Positions 1 through 8,843 of a DNA stretch of 64,000 bases are shown piece after piece. A model generated the notes under the pieces. It made no database searches. It was not told the origin of the DNA and worked only from the letters and a program-made list of their open reading frames with translations. A program made the translations under genes and the position numbers. This stretch comes from Caldisphaera lagunensis DSM 15908. Lineage in GTDB: Archaea > Thermoproteota > Thermoprotei_A > Sulfolobales > Acidilobaceae. Position 1 is the stretch's first letter. Each line of letters opens with the position of its first letter. The stretch spans positions 558,001 to 622,000 of the forward strand of contig NC_019791.1 of assembly GCF_000317795.1 (NCBI RefSeq), in the 5' to 3' direction.

Positions 1-288
1 TTCTTCCATATGTTGTTGGTATCTTATTTCTTGAACCCATTCTTTTGTTTTAACAACCTCATCCCAAATTTTTTCAGGATCTATTTCTTTATTTGTTGAA
101 GTGAATTCCAATATCTTTGTTCTAACAGTTTTTGATGGTATGCAACCTGCATATAAACAATCGCCGCCTAGGTTTCCCTTATTATCTATCATTAAAACTT
201 TTTTCCCTGCTTTGGCTAATTCAAAGGCTCCAGGATATGAAGCTCCTCCGCCTCCTATGAATATTACATCAAATTCGTTTTGATTCAT
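1..288 (-). CDS. FAD-dependent pyridine nucleotide-disulfide oxidoreductase, N-terminal part
   Basis: Partial gene; the C-terminal part lies beyond position 1. The reverse strand from the ATG at 288 reads an FAD-binding Rossmann start (IGGGGASYPGAFELAKAG, residues 11-28) followed by the redox-active disulfide motif GGDCLYAGCIPSK, with cysteines near 44 and 49. This is the class I flavin disulfide reductase layout of dihydrolipoamide dehydrogenase and mercuric reductase. A Shine-Dalgarno-like GGTGAG lies just upstream. Compared with the family consensus GGTCLNVGCIPSK, the residues between the cysteines are unusual (LYAG rather than LNVG). Which substrate it reduces cannot be told from about 96 residues; a dihydrolipoamide dehydrogenase or a mercuric-reductase-like enzyme are both possible. 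Confidence 0.8.
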   Translation of the reverse strand, partial: MNQNEFDVIFIGGGGASYPGAFELAKAGKKVLMIDNKGNLGGDCLYAGCIPSKTVRTKILEFTSTNKEIDPEKIWDEVVKTKEWVQEIRYQQHMEE

Positions 289-390
289 CTTAGGCTCACC
301 TATGTTTTCTTTTAAATTATTTTTTAGAGATAGAGGTTTAAAAATATTATTTGAAAGAAGTTATTAAGATTTGTTTGAATTCATTACGAT

Positions 391-444
391 GCTCAGAGGA
401 AAGTCGCTCATCACTGATCAGGGTCGCTCCATCCTCCTCACTGC
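391..444 (-). ncRNA. Candidate box C/D guide sRNA
   Basis: On the minus strand the order is a C-like box GTGAGGA (441-435), a 13-nt spacer, D' box CTGA (421-418), a 3-nt TCA, C' box GTGATGA (414-408), an 11-nt spacer, and D box CTGA (396-393). The box order, the 10-13 nt guides and the 3-nt D'-C' gap match archaeal 2'-O-methylation guide RNAs. The C box has one deviation from RTGATGA, and the flanking stem is only GC/GC. It is GC-richer than the AT-rich flanks. The guide targets were not established. Confidence 0.65.
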
Positions 445-600
445 TATTTCTATATAAGCTAGGTTTCTAGTACCTTTTTAACATTATATTTTAAATCTAG
501 ATGTTTTCTTGTTATCATAATTTTTTAATTATGTAAATTTTTATATAAAGATTCATATGAACATGAAAAATTATCTTGAGAAATGAAAATATTGCAAAAT

Positions 601-623
601 TGGTCCTCAATGCTTAAGGACCA
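601..623. repeat. Inverted repeat TGGTCCT/AGGACCA
   Basis: Perfect 7-bp arms with a 9-nt loop lie between the first gene's start and prs. It could be a hairpin in an RNA or a protein-binding site. There is no strong T-run that would make it a convincing terminator. The rest of the 289-770 intergenic stretch holds the sRNA candidate and the AT-rich prs promoter (TTTAAA-like box near 711-718). Confidence 0.4.
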
Positions 624-770
624 TTAAATCCTCTTTTTCATTAGAAATGTTTAATTTGAGTAGTTTATGTATAATTTTATTGATAAAAATATGTAAATGT
701 AATTTGTTAAATTTAAATGCCTTATAATAATTTAAGGGGATAAGCATAATAATAGTTAGGGGACCTGAAG

Positions 771-1664
771 ATGAAAAATATAGTTATTTCAGGAACTAAT
801 ATGGTTTCAGAAGAAATAGCAAAATCATTAGCAAACTCTTTATCTGCAGAATTGTGTAAGCCAATTTATAAAGTATTTCCAGATGGAGAAAGTTATGTAA
901 GGTTACCATGCAATGTTAAGGATAGTAAAGCGATTGTTGTTCAATCTCTTATAAATCCTCAAGACAAATCCATAATAGAGGCAATATTGTTAGGAGATGC
1001 TATTAAAGAATCGGGAGCTAAAGATCAAATATTAATAACACCATACTTAGCTTATTCAAGGCAAGATAAGGTATTCTTGGAAGGAGAACCTATAAGCATA
1101 AGGGGAATTTTGAAGATATTTAGCGATTACTATAATATTTTAGCAACAATAGAAATACACAAAGAAGATAGCTTAAAATTTTTCAATAAAAAAGCAATTA
1201 ATATAAGGCCATATACATACATGGCTGAGAAAATTGGTTTTGATAGTAAAAATATAGCTGTATTGTCTCCTGATATAGGTGCAATAGATAGAGCAAAAAT
1301 TCTCTCCAGTTATTTGAATTGTGAATATGATTACTTTATCAAAGCTAGGGATAGAATTACAGGAGAAATTACTATGCAAACAAAAGAATTAGATGTTAAA
1401 GGAAAGGATATAATAGTGGTTGATGATATAATTAGCACAGGAGGTACTATATTAAAGGCAACACAAATTTTGAAAAATCAAGGGGCAAGAAATATTTATG
1501 TAATGGTATCACATGCATTATTATTAGAAAATGCTGAAGAAAAACTGTTTTCTAATGGAGTTAATAAAATATATGCAGCAAATACGTTACCAAAGAAGAG
1601 CAAAGTAGATTATATAGATGTGGGTCCACTAATAGCTAAGAATTTATCCGCTTATCTCGATTAA
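771..1664 (+). CDS. prs: Ribose-phosphate pyrophosphokinase (PRPP synthetase)
   Basis: Makes 5-phosphoribosyl 1-diphosphate from ribose 5-phosphate and ATP, the entry point to purine, pyrimidine, histidine and tryptophan synthesis. The 297-residue protein has the N-terminal subdomain with FPDGESYVRL and the PRPP-binding loop VVDDIISTGGT near residue 220, followed by a typical C-terminal half. The length is close to the short archaeal form. The ATG at 771 follows a purine-rich GGGGACCTGAAG. The 3' end overlaps the convergent PyrE-like regulator by 21 bp, so the two transcripts are complementary at their ends. Both proteins handle PRPP chemistry, which makes the neighbourhood functionally coherent. 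Confidence 0.93.
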   Translation: MKNIVISGTNMVSEEIAKSLANSLSAELCKPIYKVFPDGESYVRLPCNVKDSKAIVVQSLINPQDKSIIEAILLGDAIKESGAKDQILITPYLAYSRQDKVFLEGEPISIRGILKIFSDYYNILATIEIHKEDSLKFFNKKAINIRPYTYMAEKIGFDSKNIAVLSPDIGAIDRAKILSSYLNCEYDYFIKARDRITGEITMQTKELDVKGKDIIVVDDIISTGGTILKATQILKNQGARNIYVMVSHALLLENAEEKLFSNGVNKIYAANTLPKKSKVDYIDVGPLIAKNLSAYLD

Positions 1665-2336
1665 AGCCTCAGAATCTGGCAATAATTTCCAATCCTTTCC
1701 AATACCTACAATAACTAGCATCGATCTTGGTTCAGCTCCGGCCTTTCTTATTAATTCTATTAATGCATTTAAAGTATGACCTCTAACGCTAAAATCATCA
1801 ACTATAAGTATCTTACCCCCTTTGGGTAATTCCCTTTTTGGAACATAAAATACTGTATATGATGCAGGCCCATAGAAATGAACTCCTTCTATAATAGGTT
1901 CTGATGATATAGGTCTTTGCTTTTTAGCAACAACCATAGGTACTCCGGAAGAAATGCTAATTGATGTCGCTAAACTAATTCCTCCAGCTTCTGGCGTTAA
2001 TATTCTATCAAAATTTCCATTAAACCTCTTTTTTACATATTCCGATATTAATAATAGAGCATCAGGATTCCAAGTAACTCCACTAATATCATAAAAACCA
2101 TTATAAACCTTTATTGCATTGGCGACAATGTTTGATATAATTTGTTTAGATAAGAGAGAGTTTATAATTTCTCTTGCATTTCCTTCAGAAGGTAAAGTGT
2201 ATTCTGAAGAATATCTAGAAATTATAGATAAGGATAAGCCGGTGAGCTCTGAAATCTTTGATAGAGATAAGAATTTTCTTGCAGATCTTAAAATCTTTAC
2301 AGCCCTTAATCTTTCTTCATAATTCTGTTGTGGCAT
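1644..2336 (-). CDS. HTH-phosphoribosyltransferase regulator (PyrE-like/GfcR family)
   Basis: Residues 1-60 form a helix-turn-helix (KISELTGLSLSIISRYSSEY), and residues about 90-230 form an orotate-phosphoribosyltransferase-like fold with ILTPEAGGISLA and the PRPP loop ILIVDDFSVRGHTLNAL. This is the architecture of archaeal GfcR/PyrR-like transcription regulators, where the PRTase domain is thought to act as a ligand sensor. The PRPP loop has SVRGHT where active OPRTs have a T/S-TGGS-type end, which fits binding more than catalysis. It is convergent with prs, so a role in pyrimidine or PRPP-responsive control is an inference. An active orotate phosphoribosyltransferase cannot be excluded. Confidence 0.75.
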   Translation of the reverse strand: MPQQNYEERLRAVKILRSARKFLSLSKISELTGLSLSIISRYSSEYTLPSEGNAREIINSLLSKQIISNIVANAIKVYNGFYDISGVTWNPDALLLISEYVKKRFNGNFDRILTPEAGGISLATSISISSGVPMVVAKKQRPISSEPIIEGVHFYGPASYTVFYVPKRELPKGGKILIVDDFSVRGHTLNALIELIRKAGAEPRSMLVIVGIGKDWKLLPDSEALIEISG

Positions 2337-2378
2337 TTATTTAAACACCTATTGTATTTGAATTTTTCAAACCTTAAA

Positions 2379-3362
2379 TTATAATATTGAGTTAACTATC
2401 TTAGCAAGTTCTAATGCTCCATCGTTGTAACTATAAGGAATTAAATTTTTAGTATATTTTATTGCCTCCATTATAGAATTTTCATTAAGAGAATTGGGAG
2501 GTAAATAATATGCATTTAACTTTTTTGCCATAATTTCCGATTCTTTTATTCTTATCTCATTTTGCATCCATTTCCATTCAATGTTTGGAGCAAGGATTGT
2601 AGGTTTTTTATATTTTAAGGCGCTCTCTACAGCAGTTCTTCCAAAATGGGTAATAACAATACTTGCGCTTGCAATATATTTTTCTAAGTTAGGATCGAAT
2701 TGAAAAACTTTCCATTCAGGATGCGATGCTATATATGGTTTGGGATCAACTTTACCAGTTTGTAATACAATATTTTCCAAATTTGTTTTTGATAATGCAT
2801 CAAAAAGTTTTTTATATCCATAGCTTCCAGCACTAACCAATATATATCCTTCATCTTTAATATTATATTTTAATTTACCTAAGAAAGGTCCTACAACCTT
2901 TCCTTTTTTATCATTAAATTTTAATTGTTCCTCCCATTGAAATGCAATTAATTTTGAAATTTTTCCTAATGTTTTAATAGTTCTACTTGGCTCTAAGAAT
3001 CTCTCTGTAGATTCAAACACTATAATATCAGAACCTTTTAACCATAGTGCTAATCCTGTTGAAATACTATGATTACTACCACTTGCTATAACCAGTTTAT
3101 ATCCGGACTTAACCTTAGCAAGGGATTTTATAATAGCAATAGGGGCTCTTAATATGCCTTTATACAATGATTCGCTTGGATCTAAAAATTTAGGAGTTTC
3201 AGAAACAACATTTCCATAATTTATTACTGAATTTCTAGTCCACGTATCATTTTCAGGTATTATGAAATCTACCTCTATGCCCATATCTATAAGGTATTCC
3301 GCTAATGCAATGCTATGTCCTGTATGCCCGCCCCCACTGGCTATTATTAAAACTTTTTTCAA
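2379..3362 (-). CDS. Fused Alg14/Alg13-like UDP-GlcNAc transferase (Agl24-type)
   Basis: 327 residues. The N-terminus ASGGGHTGHSIALAEYL (residues 8-24) matches the GGH-containing Alg14 start, and the C-terminal half (QTGKVDP..., FDPNLEKYIASASIVITHFGRTAVESAL) matches the GT28/Alg13 donor-binding half. In eukaryotes these are separate subunits adding the second GlcNAc to dolichol-PP-GlcNAc. Crenarchaeal Agl24 is a single chain with this activity in N-glycan chitobiose synthesis. A glutamate in VFESTERF could correspond to the conserved acidic residue. No strong membrane segment is seen, so it probably sits peripherally on the inner membrane face. The gene lies downstream of the NSUN-like gene on the same strand with a 36-bp gap. 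Confidence 0.75.
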   Translation of the reverse strand: MKKVLIIASGGGHTGHSIALAEYLIDMGIEVDFIIPENDTWTRNSVINYGNVVSETPKFLDPSESLYKGILRAPIAIIKSLAKVKSGYKLVIASGSNHSISTGLALWLKGSDIIVFESTERFLEPSRTIKTLGKISKLIAFQWEEQLKFNDKKGKVVGPFLGKLKYNIKDEGYILVSAGSYGYKKLFDALSKTNLENIVLQTGKVDPKPYIASHPEWKVFQFDPNLEKYIASASIVITHFGRTAVESALKYKKPTILAPNIEWKWMQNEIRIKESEIMAKKLNAYYLPPNSLNENSIMEAIKYTKNLIPYSYNDGALELAKIVNSIL

Positions 3363-3398
3363 TGTTATTCTCCAATATCAAAATATAATTTTGATACT

Positions 3399-4571
3399 TT
3401 AAGTTTTCTTTTTGATCAGCTTTGATATAAAGAATCCAGGGTAGTCATTCTCCGGAGAAAATCTGATTCCATAATCATTTTTAATTACATTTTCTTTTAT
3501 ATTTATCTCATCTAATTCAAAACCTAACTCTAAGGCATACTTTATATTTTCTTCATTTTCGGTATAGGTTAATGTGCAAGTAGAATACATTAATATCCCT
3601 CCGGGCTTTAATAATTTAAAAGCTTCATTTATAAATTGTTTTTGATATCTTGATAAAATTATTGAGTCCCTTAAGCTTTTTTTATCGCTAAGCTTTGGTA
3701 TTACTCCTAAGTTCGTGCATGGAGGGTCAATTAATACAAGATCTGCTTTTTCTTTAATATTAAGTTCCTGAGTTGCATATCTAGAATCTCCTCCAATAAC
3801 TTCAACCCAATCATATCCTAGTCTTTTCATTTTTTCTGTTAAGTCATTTGTTTTACTAGGTCTATCAATTGCAATTATTCTTGAGTTTTTTCCAACCTTT
3901 TGAGCTATATTACCAACTTTTCCTCCTGGAGCAGCATTCATGTCAATTATAATCGATCCTTCTTTAGGATCAGCTAATTCCGCAACCCACATGCTTGGAA
4001 GGCTTTGTGAATAAATGTAACCTTCTTCAAATCCTGGAAGTTCTCTAATTTTAGGAGATTTATAAACTGAATCTTCTACAATAACAGCTAATCCTTTTTT
4101 GAGTCTATATATGTCTTCCCAATCTATTATAGATATACCAGAGGCTAAAGGTATATCATTTCTATTAAATATTGTTACCTTATCTCCCTTCTTTATTTTA
4201 TCAGCCTTAAGAATTCCTGGTATGTATAAATTGCTACCAAGATATATGGACTCGGAAGCATATTTATTTACATAAATCTTCTTATCATATATAGGAATTT
4301 CATAAGGACCGCTTATTTGGGCATAAATAGCATAATCTATATTTTCATCTTTATAAAATTTTATCCCCCTTTCTTTTAATATGTTTAAATATTCATTCCT
4401 AGTTATTTTTAGCGTATTAACTCTTAAATAAAATTTAGTTGGAGGTTTAATAAGGAGATTAATTATTTTACATGAATTTCCAAATATTGAATCTAATTCT
4501 TCCAATAATCCAATATCGTAACTAAGCATGTTATTGAAATTAATGTATTTATTTGCTATGTTTTTTTCCAT
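3399..4571 (-). CDS. NOL1/NOP2/Sun-family RNA m5C methyltransferase with PUA domain (NSUN6-like)
   Basis: SAM-dependent cytosine-5 RNA methyltransferase. The order is an N-terminal region, a PUA-like insert (roughly residues 95-175), then a Rossmann methyltransferase with motif I DMNAAPGGK, motif IV DPPC and motif VI STCT, which supply the two family cysteines. Motif I has N where most family members have C (DMCAAPGGK). The PUA-plus-MTase layout is that of archaeal NSUN6-like enzymes acting on tRNA C72, but the substrate is an inference. The start at 4571 is chosen because AGGAGA lies just upstream; the open frame extends 11 codons further without a better site. Confidence 0.85.
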   Translation of the reverse strand: MEKNIANKYINFNNMLSYDIGLLEELDSIFGNSCKIINLLIKPPTKFYLRVNTLKITRNEYLNILKERGIKFYKDENIDYAIYAQISGPYEIPIYDKKIYVNKYASESIYLGSNLYIPGILKADKIKKGDKVTIFNRNDIPLASGISIIDWEDIYRLKKGLAVIVEDSVYKSPKIRELPGFEEGYIYSQSLPSMWVAELADPKEGSIIIDMNAAPGGKVGNIAQKVGKNSRIIAIDRPSKTNDLTEKMKRLGYDWVEVIGGDSRYATQELNIKEKADLVLIDPPCTNLGVIPKLSDKKSLRDSIILSRYQKQFINEAFKLLKPGGILMYSTCTLTYTENEENIKYALELGFELDEINIKENVIKNDYGIRFSPENDYPGFFISKLIKKKT

Positions 4572-4680
4572 TTTTATTCTCCTAAGATTTTGTTTCCCTT
4601 GCAATAAAATAACTTTAAATTTTTTATTTTCCTATATAATATAAAAACTTAGATTTCTTTTATATAAATGGGGAATATAA

Positions 4681-5040
4681 ATGGGATCACAACTTAAGGT
4701 TTTGGTTATTTTATCAAGCAGTGATATTGATAAAATATTAACTGGATTATTATGGTCAACAAATGCATTTAAATATAAATGGGTCTCTGATTTAAAACTC
4801 GTATTTTTTGGACCTTCAGAAAAATTCCTGAGTTTAAAAGATAAAAGAGTCTTAGATGCTTTAAAACAATTCTTATCTTATGCTAATCAAAAACCTCTTG
4901 CATGCAAATTCTTAGCAGAGCAAGATGGGACTTTAAATGAGTTACAAACAGTTTCTTCAGAATTAGGTATTGATGTGGTGTATGTGGGTAGTAAAATTTC
5001 TTCTTATCTTTCAGAAGGATATGTACCCTTAGTTTTTTAA
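4681..5040 (+). CDS. DsrE/DsrF-like small protein
   Basis: 119 residues with the alternating beta-alpha pattern of the DsrE fold: VLVILSSSDIDKILTGLLWSTNAF, then LKLVFFGPSEKFL, a conserved-type cysteine in PLACKFLAE, and the end VVYVGSKISSYLSEGYVPLVF. DsrE-family proteins take part in sulfur transfer or unknown small-molecule processes. The single cysteine is where related proteins carry theirs. A GGGGAATATAA sequence precedes the ATG. It is convergent with the MFS gene with a 5-bp gap and appears monocistronic. The exact function is unknown. Confidence 0.6.
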   Translation: MGSQLKVLVILSSSDIDKILTGLLWSTNAFKYKWVSDLKLVFFGPSEKFLSLKDKRVLDALKQFLSYANQKPLACKFLAEQDGTLNELQTVSSELGIDVVYVGSKISSYLSEGYVPLVF

Positions 5041-5045
5041 AAAAA

Positions 5046-6461
5046 TTATTTTTGTTTTGGAGTATAGTTTTTCATAAACAATGCTGTTACAAAAGTTAAG
5101 AATGAAAATATAATTCCTATTAAAAATGTATAATTGAATGCAACAGGCCCAGCCTCAGTAAAGAATGAAAAGCCATATTTTGGAAGATAATATGATGCAT
5201 ATGCAACATATGTTGTCATTAAATTAGCCGTCATAACTGGTCCTATAGAAGATCCTAGAAATCTAACCATAGTATTAAATCCAAGACCAACAGTAACGCT
5301 ATCCTCAGGCATTGAAATTGCTATCATATTAACTATAGGTGTCATAATAGATATAATGCCTATGCCAGTTACAAAAGAATCTAATACTAAAGGTAAGGTT
5401 CCTGACCTGTTGAATATGAATAAGGAGAAACCTATTAGTGAAACAATTGAACCATATATAAGCACTGGTTTTGGTCCTATTGAACTAACAGCCAAGCCAA
5501 CCAAAGGGGCCAATATTATCATAGCAAGGGTTGCAGGTAATAATGAAAAAGCAGCGTTAATAACTGATAATCCTAGGCCATATGGTGTAGGCTCCTCTGC
5601 ATAATATATAACTGCTAAATATAGTGTAAACATAGTTACTCCTGAGAAAAGGCCAGCTAAATTTGCTACCATAACATTTTTGATTTTTAAAAGATCAGGT
5701 CTTATTAATGGATTAGTTGATTTAGTTATATAAACTAAGAAGCCTATAAACAATGCTAAACCTGAAACAATTATAGGTAGTTGATACAATGAAATCCAAC
5801 CTTTATATGGGGCCTCAGTAAGATATATCAAAATTAGGGCTGTGCCAATAGATAATAAAGTAGTGCTGAAATAATCGATTTTCTCCTTTTTAACTGGAGG
5901 ATGTGGACCTATACTTAAATAGGAAATTATTATAGAAATTAAAGCGATGCCAAATGCTATATGAAACATTGCCCTCCATCCTAAATATTCCTCAATATAT
6001 GCGCCAGCTATAATACCAATAGTCATTCCAATTGCTACCATAGCACTTAAAATTCCTTGAGCTAAAGCAACCCTTTCTTTAGGGAATATATCTGTTATTA
6101 TTGCAATGCTTAATGGAAAAATAGAAAACCCAAAACCTTGAATAGCTCTAGATCCAATTAAAAAATAAACATTGGGAGAAAAACCAGCAAAAAGTACAGC
6201 TAATGAATATAGAGTTAATGAGATAAGATAAAGTTTCTTTTTTCCAAATGTATCTCCCATCTTTCCAAATAAAGGAGCGATTGCAGCTCCAACAACCAAA
6301 TATGCAGAAACTATCCATGCAGCCTCTTCATTTGTTGCAGACAAAGCTTGTTCTATATGTGGTAGAGAAGGTATCACCATAGCTTCAACATAGCTTGTTA
6401 ATGCAGTAGTAAATGTTAGCACACCTAAAACCAAAAATGGATTTTCAGGATCCTTTTGCAT
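5046..6461 (-). CDS. MFS exporter, 14-TM DHA2 (EmrB/QacA) type
   Basis: 471 residues of hydrophobic helices with the MFS loop 2-3 signature GKMGDTFGKKKLYL and the antiporter-type motif C region (GILSAMVAIGMTIGIIAGAYIEEYLGWRAMFHI). The length and helix count fit the proton-driven drug/H+ antiporter 2 family in the cytoplasmic membrane. A GGGGAACCTT ribosome-binding site precedes the ATG. It lies 14 bp behind the anchored surface protein on the same strand, so the two are probably co-transcribed and may act together in export. The substrate is not predictable. Confidence 0.85.
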   Translation of the reverse strand: MQKDPENPFLVLGVLTFTTALTSYVEAMVIPSLPHIEQALSATNEEAAWIVSAYLVVGAAIAPLFGKMGDTFGKKKLYLISLTLYSLAVLFAGFSPNVYFLIGSRAIQGFGFSIFPLSIAIITDIFPKERVALAQGILSAMVAIGMTIGIIAGAYIEEYLGWRAMFHIAFGIALISIIISYLSIGPHPPVKKEKIDYFSTTLLSIGTALILIYLTEAPYKGWISLYQLPIIVSGLALFIGFLVYITKSTNPLIRPDLLKIKNVMVANLAGLFSGVTMFTLYLAVIYYAEEPTPYGLGLSVINAAFSLLPATLAMIILAPLVGLAVSSIGPKPVLIYGSIVSLIGFSLFIFNRSGTLPLVLDSFVTGIGIISIMTPIVNMIAISMPEDSVTVGLGFNTMVRFLGSSIGPVMTANLMTTYVAYASYYLPKYGFSFFTEAGPVAFNYTFLIGIIFSFLTFVTALFMKNYTPKQK

Positions 6462-6475
6462 AAGGTTCCCCAGGT

Positions 6476-7852
6476 TTAATGTTTTCTCCTTCTTCCAATA
6501 ATAACCATAACAATTAGTATTATGATTACAATGATTGCTACTAGATATAGTATATCAATGGAGCTTATTTTGCTAAATGAGCCTATTGAAAATGATGAAG
6601 ATATAGTTATAGGAATTTCTATTACTTGATGCATTGGTGTCATTGTAGGAGGTTGGTACCAAGTTACTAATATAGGTATGTAGTATGTTCCTGGCGTTAT
6701 TCCGGATGAAGCGCTAATAACAAATGTAACATTAAAAATAGCATTGCTAGGTATATCACCAACTGTATAATTAATAGTTTCAACTCCTATTAATGGATTA
6801 ATACTTGAAGAAACATATGGAGTTATAACTGGATTTGGCAATAAAGTAACTGTTACAAATTTTGATGTTGCGCTACCTAAGTTTATTAATGATATTGTTA
6901 AATATGTATTTGATTCTCCTTGTGTTAATGAGTTATGATATACCTGTGTGGCAATAAAATATGCCGATGGTTTAACTTCAATTGGTATATTAAATGATTC
7001 ATTTATACCATTTCCTTTAATAACAAGAATAGCTGTAGTATTAAATGAAGCTGGTATTTGTACAGTCTTATAAGGTTCTATTAATGATATAGGAGTAGTT
7101 ATATTTTGGATTTCAAGAGGAAATGATATGTTTACTGGAGTTCCTATTGGCAAATAACCTATGTTTATTTTATTAGAACCTAAATATAATGGTGATAATT
7201 GAGAAGGTGTATAAAGATAAGCACTGACGTTACTTGCAATAACATTACCTTGATTTACTAAATAAACAGTTAATATCGCAGCTGTGTCTCCAGCATAAAT
7301 AACAGGAGGATTGGTTTTGAATCCAACTAGTTTTAAGTCAACATAACCTAAAATAGGGACTGAATATTTTATTGTAGTAAATTGACTTATAGGTATTGTT
7401 TGATTAGTCTCAGGTATAGTTTTAAATATTGTATATTTTATATTAAGTGTTTCATTATATATACCATTTGAAGTATTGCTAACATTAAATAGTCCAAATA
7501 ATTTTAATGTAGTTCCAGGAGTTAACACAGGAATATATAGACTAGGTATCGAGCTTCCTTTTGATAATATTAAAGGATATGTAATTGTTGAATTTATTGT
7601 TACATTATATAACGTATAAGGTCCTAAATATGTAACTGTTATAGTCAAAGGTAAAAACGATGCTCCTGGATATGCTAAAATAGGTGATGTATTTGAACCC
7701 CAGTATGAATATGCTATAAATGATGGTTTTAGAACTGGAGTTGTTTCTGCTTTACTAACATGAATAAATGATATACTAACCAATATTAATGAAATTAATA
7801 ATAAAATTGTTATAATGCTTCCTTTTTTTCCTAATTTATTCAATATATTCAC
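6476..7852 (-). CDS. Secreted, C-terminally anchored CARDB/NEW3-like surface protein
   Basis: 458 residues: signal peptide (residues about 12-36, ending SKAETTP), four or so beta-rich modules of the COG1361/CARDB/NEW3 type (recurrent patterns such as VTYLGPYTLYNVTI, VYLVNQGNVIASNVSAYLY, ISLINLGSATSKFVTVTL), and one C-terminal membrane helix (about 430-452) followed by GRRRKH. N-X-S/T sequons are abundant, fitting crenarchaeal N-glycosylation. It is therefore an extracellular protein tethered at its C-terminus. It is the promoter-proximal gene of a pair with the MFS exporter 14 bp downstream. A role as an extracytoplasmic partner of that exporter is an inference. Confidence 0.7.
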   Translation of the reverse strand: MNILNKLGKKGSIITILLLISLILVSISFIHVSKAETTPVLKPSFIAYSYWGSNTSPILAYPGASFLPLTITVTYLGPYTLYNVTINSTITYPLILSKGSSIPSLYIPVLTPGTTLKLFGLFNVSNTSNGIYNETLNIKYTIFKTIPETNQTIPISQFTTIKYSVPILGYVDLKLVGFKTNPPVIYAGDTAAILTVYLVNQGNVIASNVSAYLYTPSQLSPLYLGSNKINIGYLPIGTPVNISFPLEIQNITTPISLIEPYKTVQIPASFNTTAILVIKGNGINESFNIPIEVKPSAYFIATQVYHNSLTQGESNTYLTISLINLGSATSKFVTVTLLPNPVITPYVSSSINPLIGVETINYTVGDIPSNAIFNVTFVISASSGITPGTYYIPILVTWYQPPTMTPMHQVIEIPITISSSFSIGSFSKISSIDILYLVAIIVIIILIVMVIIGRRRKH

Positions 7853-8016
7853 CCTGGATATATATATAACAAAGTTATATAAAAACTCTTACAATAATTA
7901 AGCAATATACTTAGGGTGGGGAAATATTAATAATGTTGATTTTCATCATATCTTTACTTTCTTAACTATTTTTTAGCAAAATAAATATAGCCTAATTAAT
8001 TTTCTTTATTTTATGA

Positions 8017-8091
<75 letters not shown>

Positions 8092-8207
8092 TTCTATATT
8101 ATTTCAAAAAATTTTTAAAATGAAAAATAAAGAAGATTAATTTTATAATGTATTCCACGATAAAAATATAAAATTTTTACTATTCTTAGTAGTAATAGGG
8201 GATTTGG

Positions 8208-8843
8208 ATGAGCAATTTCGATATTTTAAGAGACGATGTGAAAGATTTATGGGATAAGTATATTAGGCATGAATTTGTTATTAAAATGAAAGAAGGTACC
8301 TTACCTTTAGATTCATTTAAATATTATATGATCCAAGACACAAAATATGTTAATATAATGCTTAAGTCATTATTGAATGCATCAAGCAAAGCTCCTCTAA
8401 ATAAAATTACAAATATATTAAATGCTATTTTTAATACAAGAGATAAAGGATTGGAAATAGAAAAAGAGATTTTAGAAAAATTAAACATTGATGATGCAGC
8501 TATAGAAAATACTGGATATAATTTAGTTAATTATGCGTATACTAGACATTTATATTATAATTCAACGATTGGTTGGGATTATTTTCTTGCATCCTGGGCG
8601 CCTTGCATGATAGGCTATAGTTTTGTTGGAAAATTTGTAAAAGGGTCACCTAATGAAATATACGATTTATGGGCAAGCTTTTATGGTTCAAAAGATTATG
8701 AGAATAGAGTAGAGACCATAATAGATGCCCTTGATGATATAAAATTAAATGATGGGATAAAAAATGTCTTCAGAAACAGTGTAAATTTTGAAATAATGTT
8801 TTGGGAAGCAGCTTTAAGAAAAGATCCTACAATATTTAAATAG
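8208..8843 (+). CDS. tenA: TenA/THI-4 family aminopyrimidine aminohydrolase or thiaminase II
   Basis: 211 residues, all-helical TenA family. The recognisable positions are LWDKYIRHEFVIKMKEGTLP near the N-terminus, YYMIQDTKYV, the active-site cysteine in SWAPCMIGYSFVGK (near residue 129) and the C-terminal glutamate in FEIMFWEAA. TenA salvages thiamin pyrimidine breakdown products. Both the cysteine and the glutamate are present, so the TenA_C type with hydrolase activity is likely. The start follows a GGGGATTTGG element. It converges on cdvC with an 8-bp overlap. No other thiamin gene is nearby. Confidence 0.85.
   Translation: MSNFDILRDDVKDLWDKYIRHEFVIKMKEGTLPLDSFKYYMIQDTKYVNIMLKSLLNASSKAPLNKITNILNAIFNTRDKGLEIEKEILEKLNIDDAAIENTGYNLVNYAYTRHLYYNSTIGWDYFLASWAPCMIGYSFVGKFVKGSPNEIYDLWASFYGSKDYENRVETIIDALDDIKLNDGIKNVFRNSVNFEIMFWEAALRKDPTIFK

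Noticed and set aside
601-623. Intrinsic terminator at the TGGTCCT/AGGACCA hairpin
   Set aside because: It lies between two divergent starts and no T-run follows closely; retained only as an inverted repeat.
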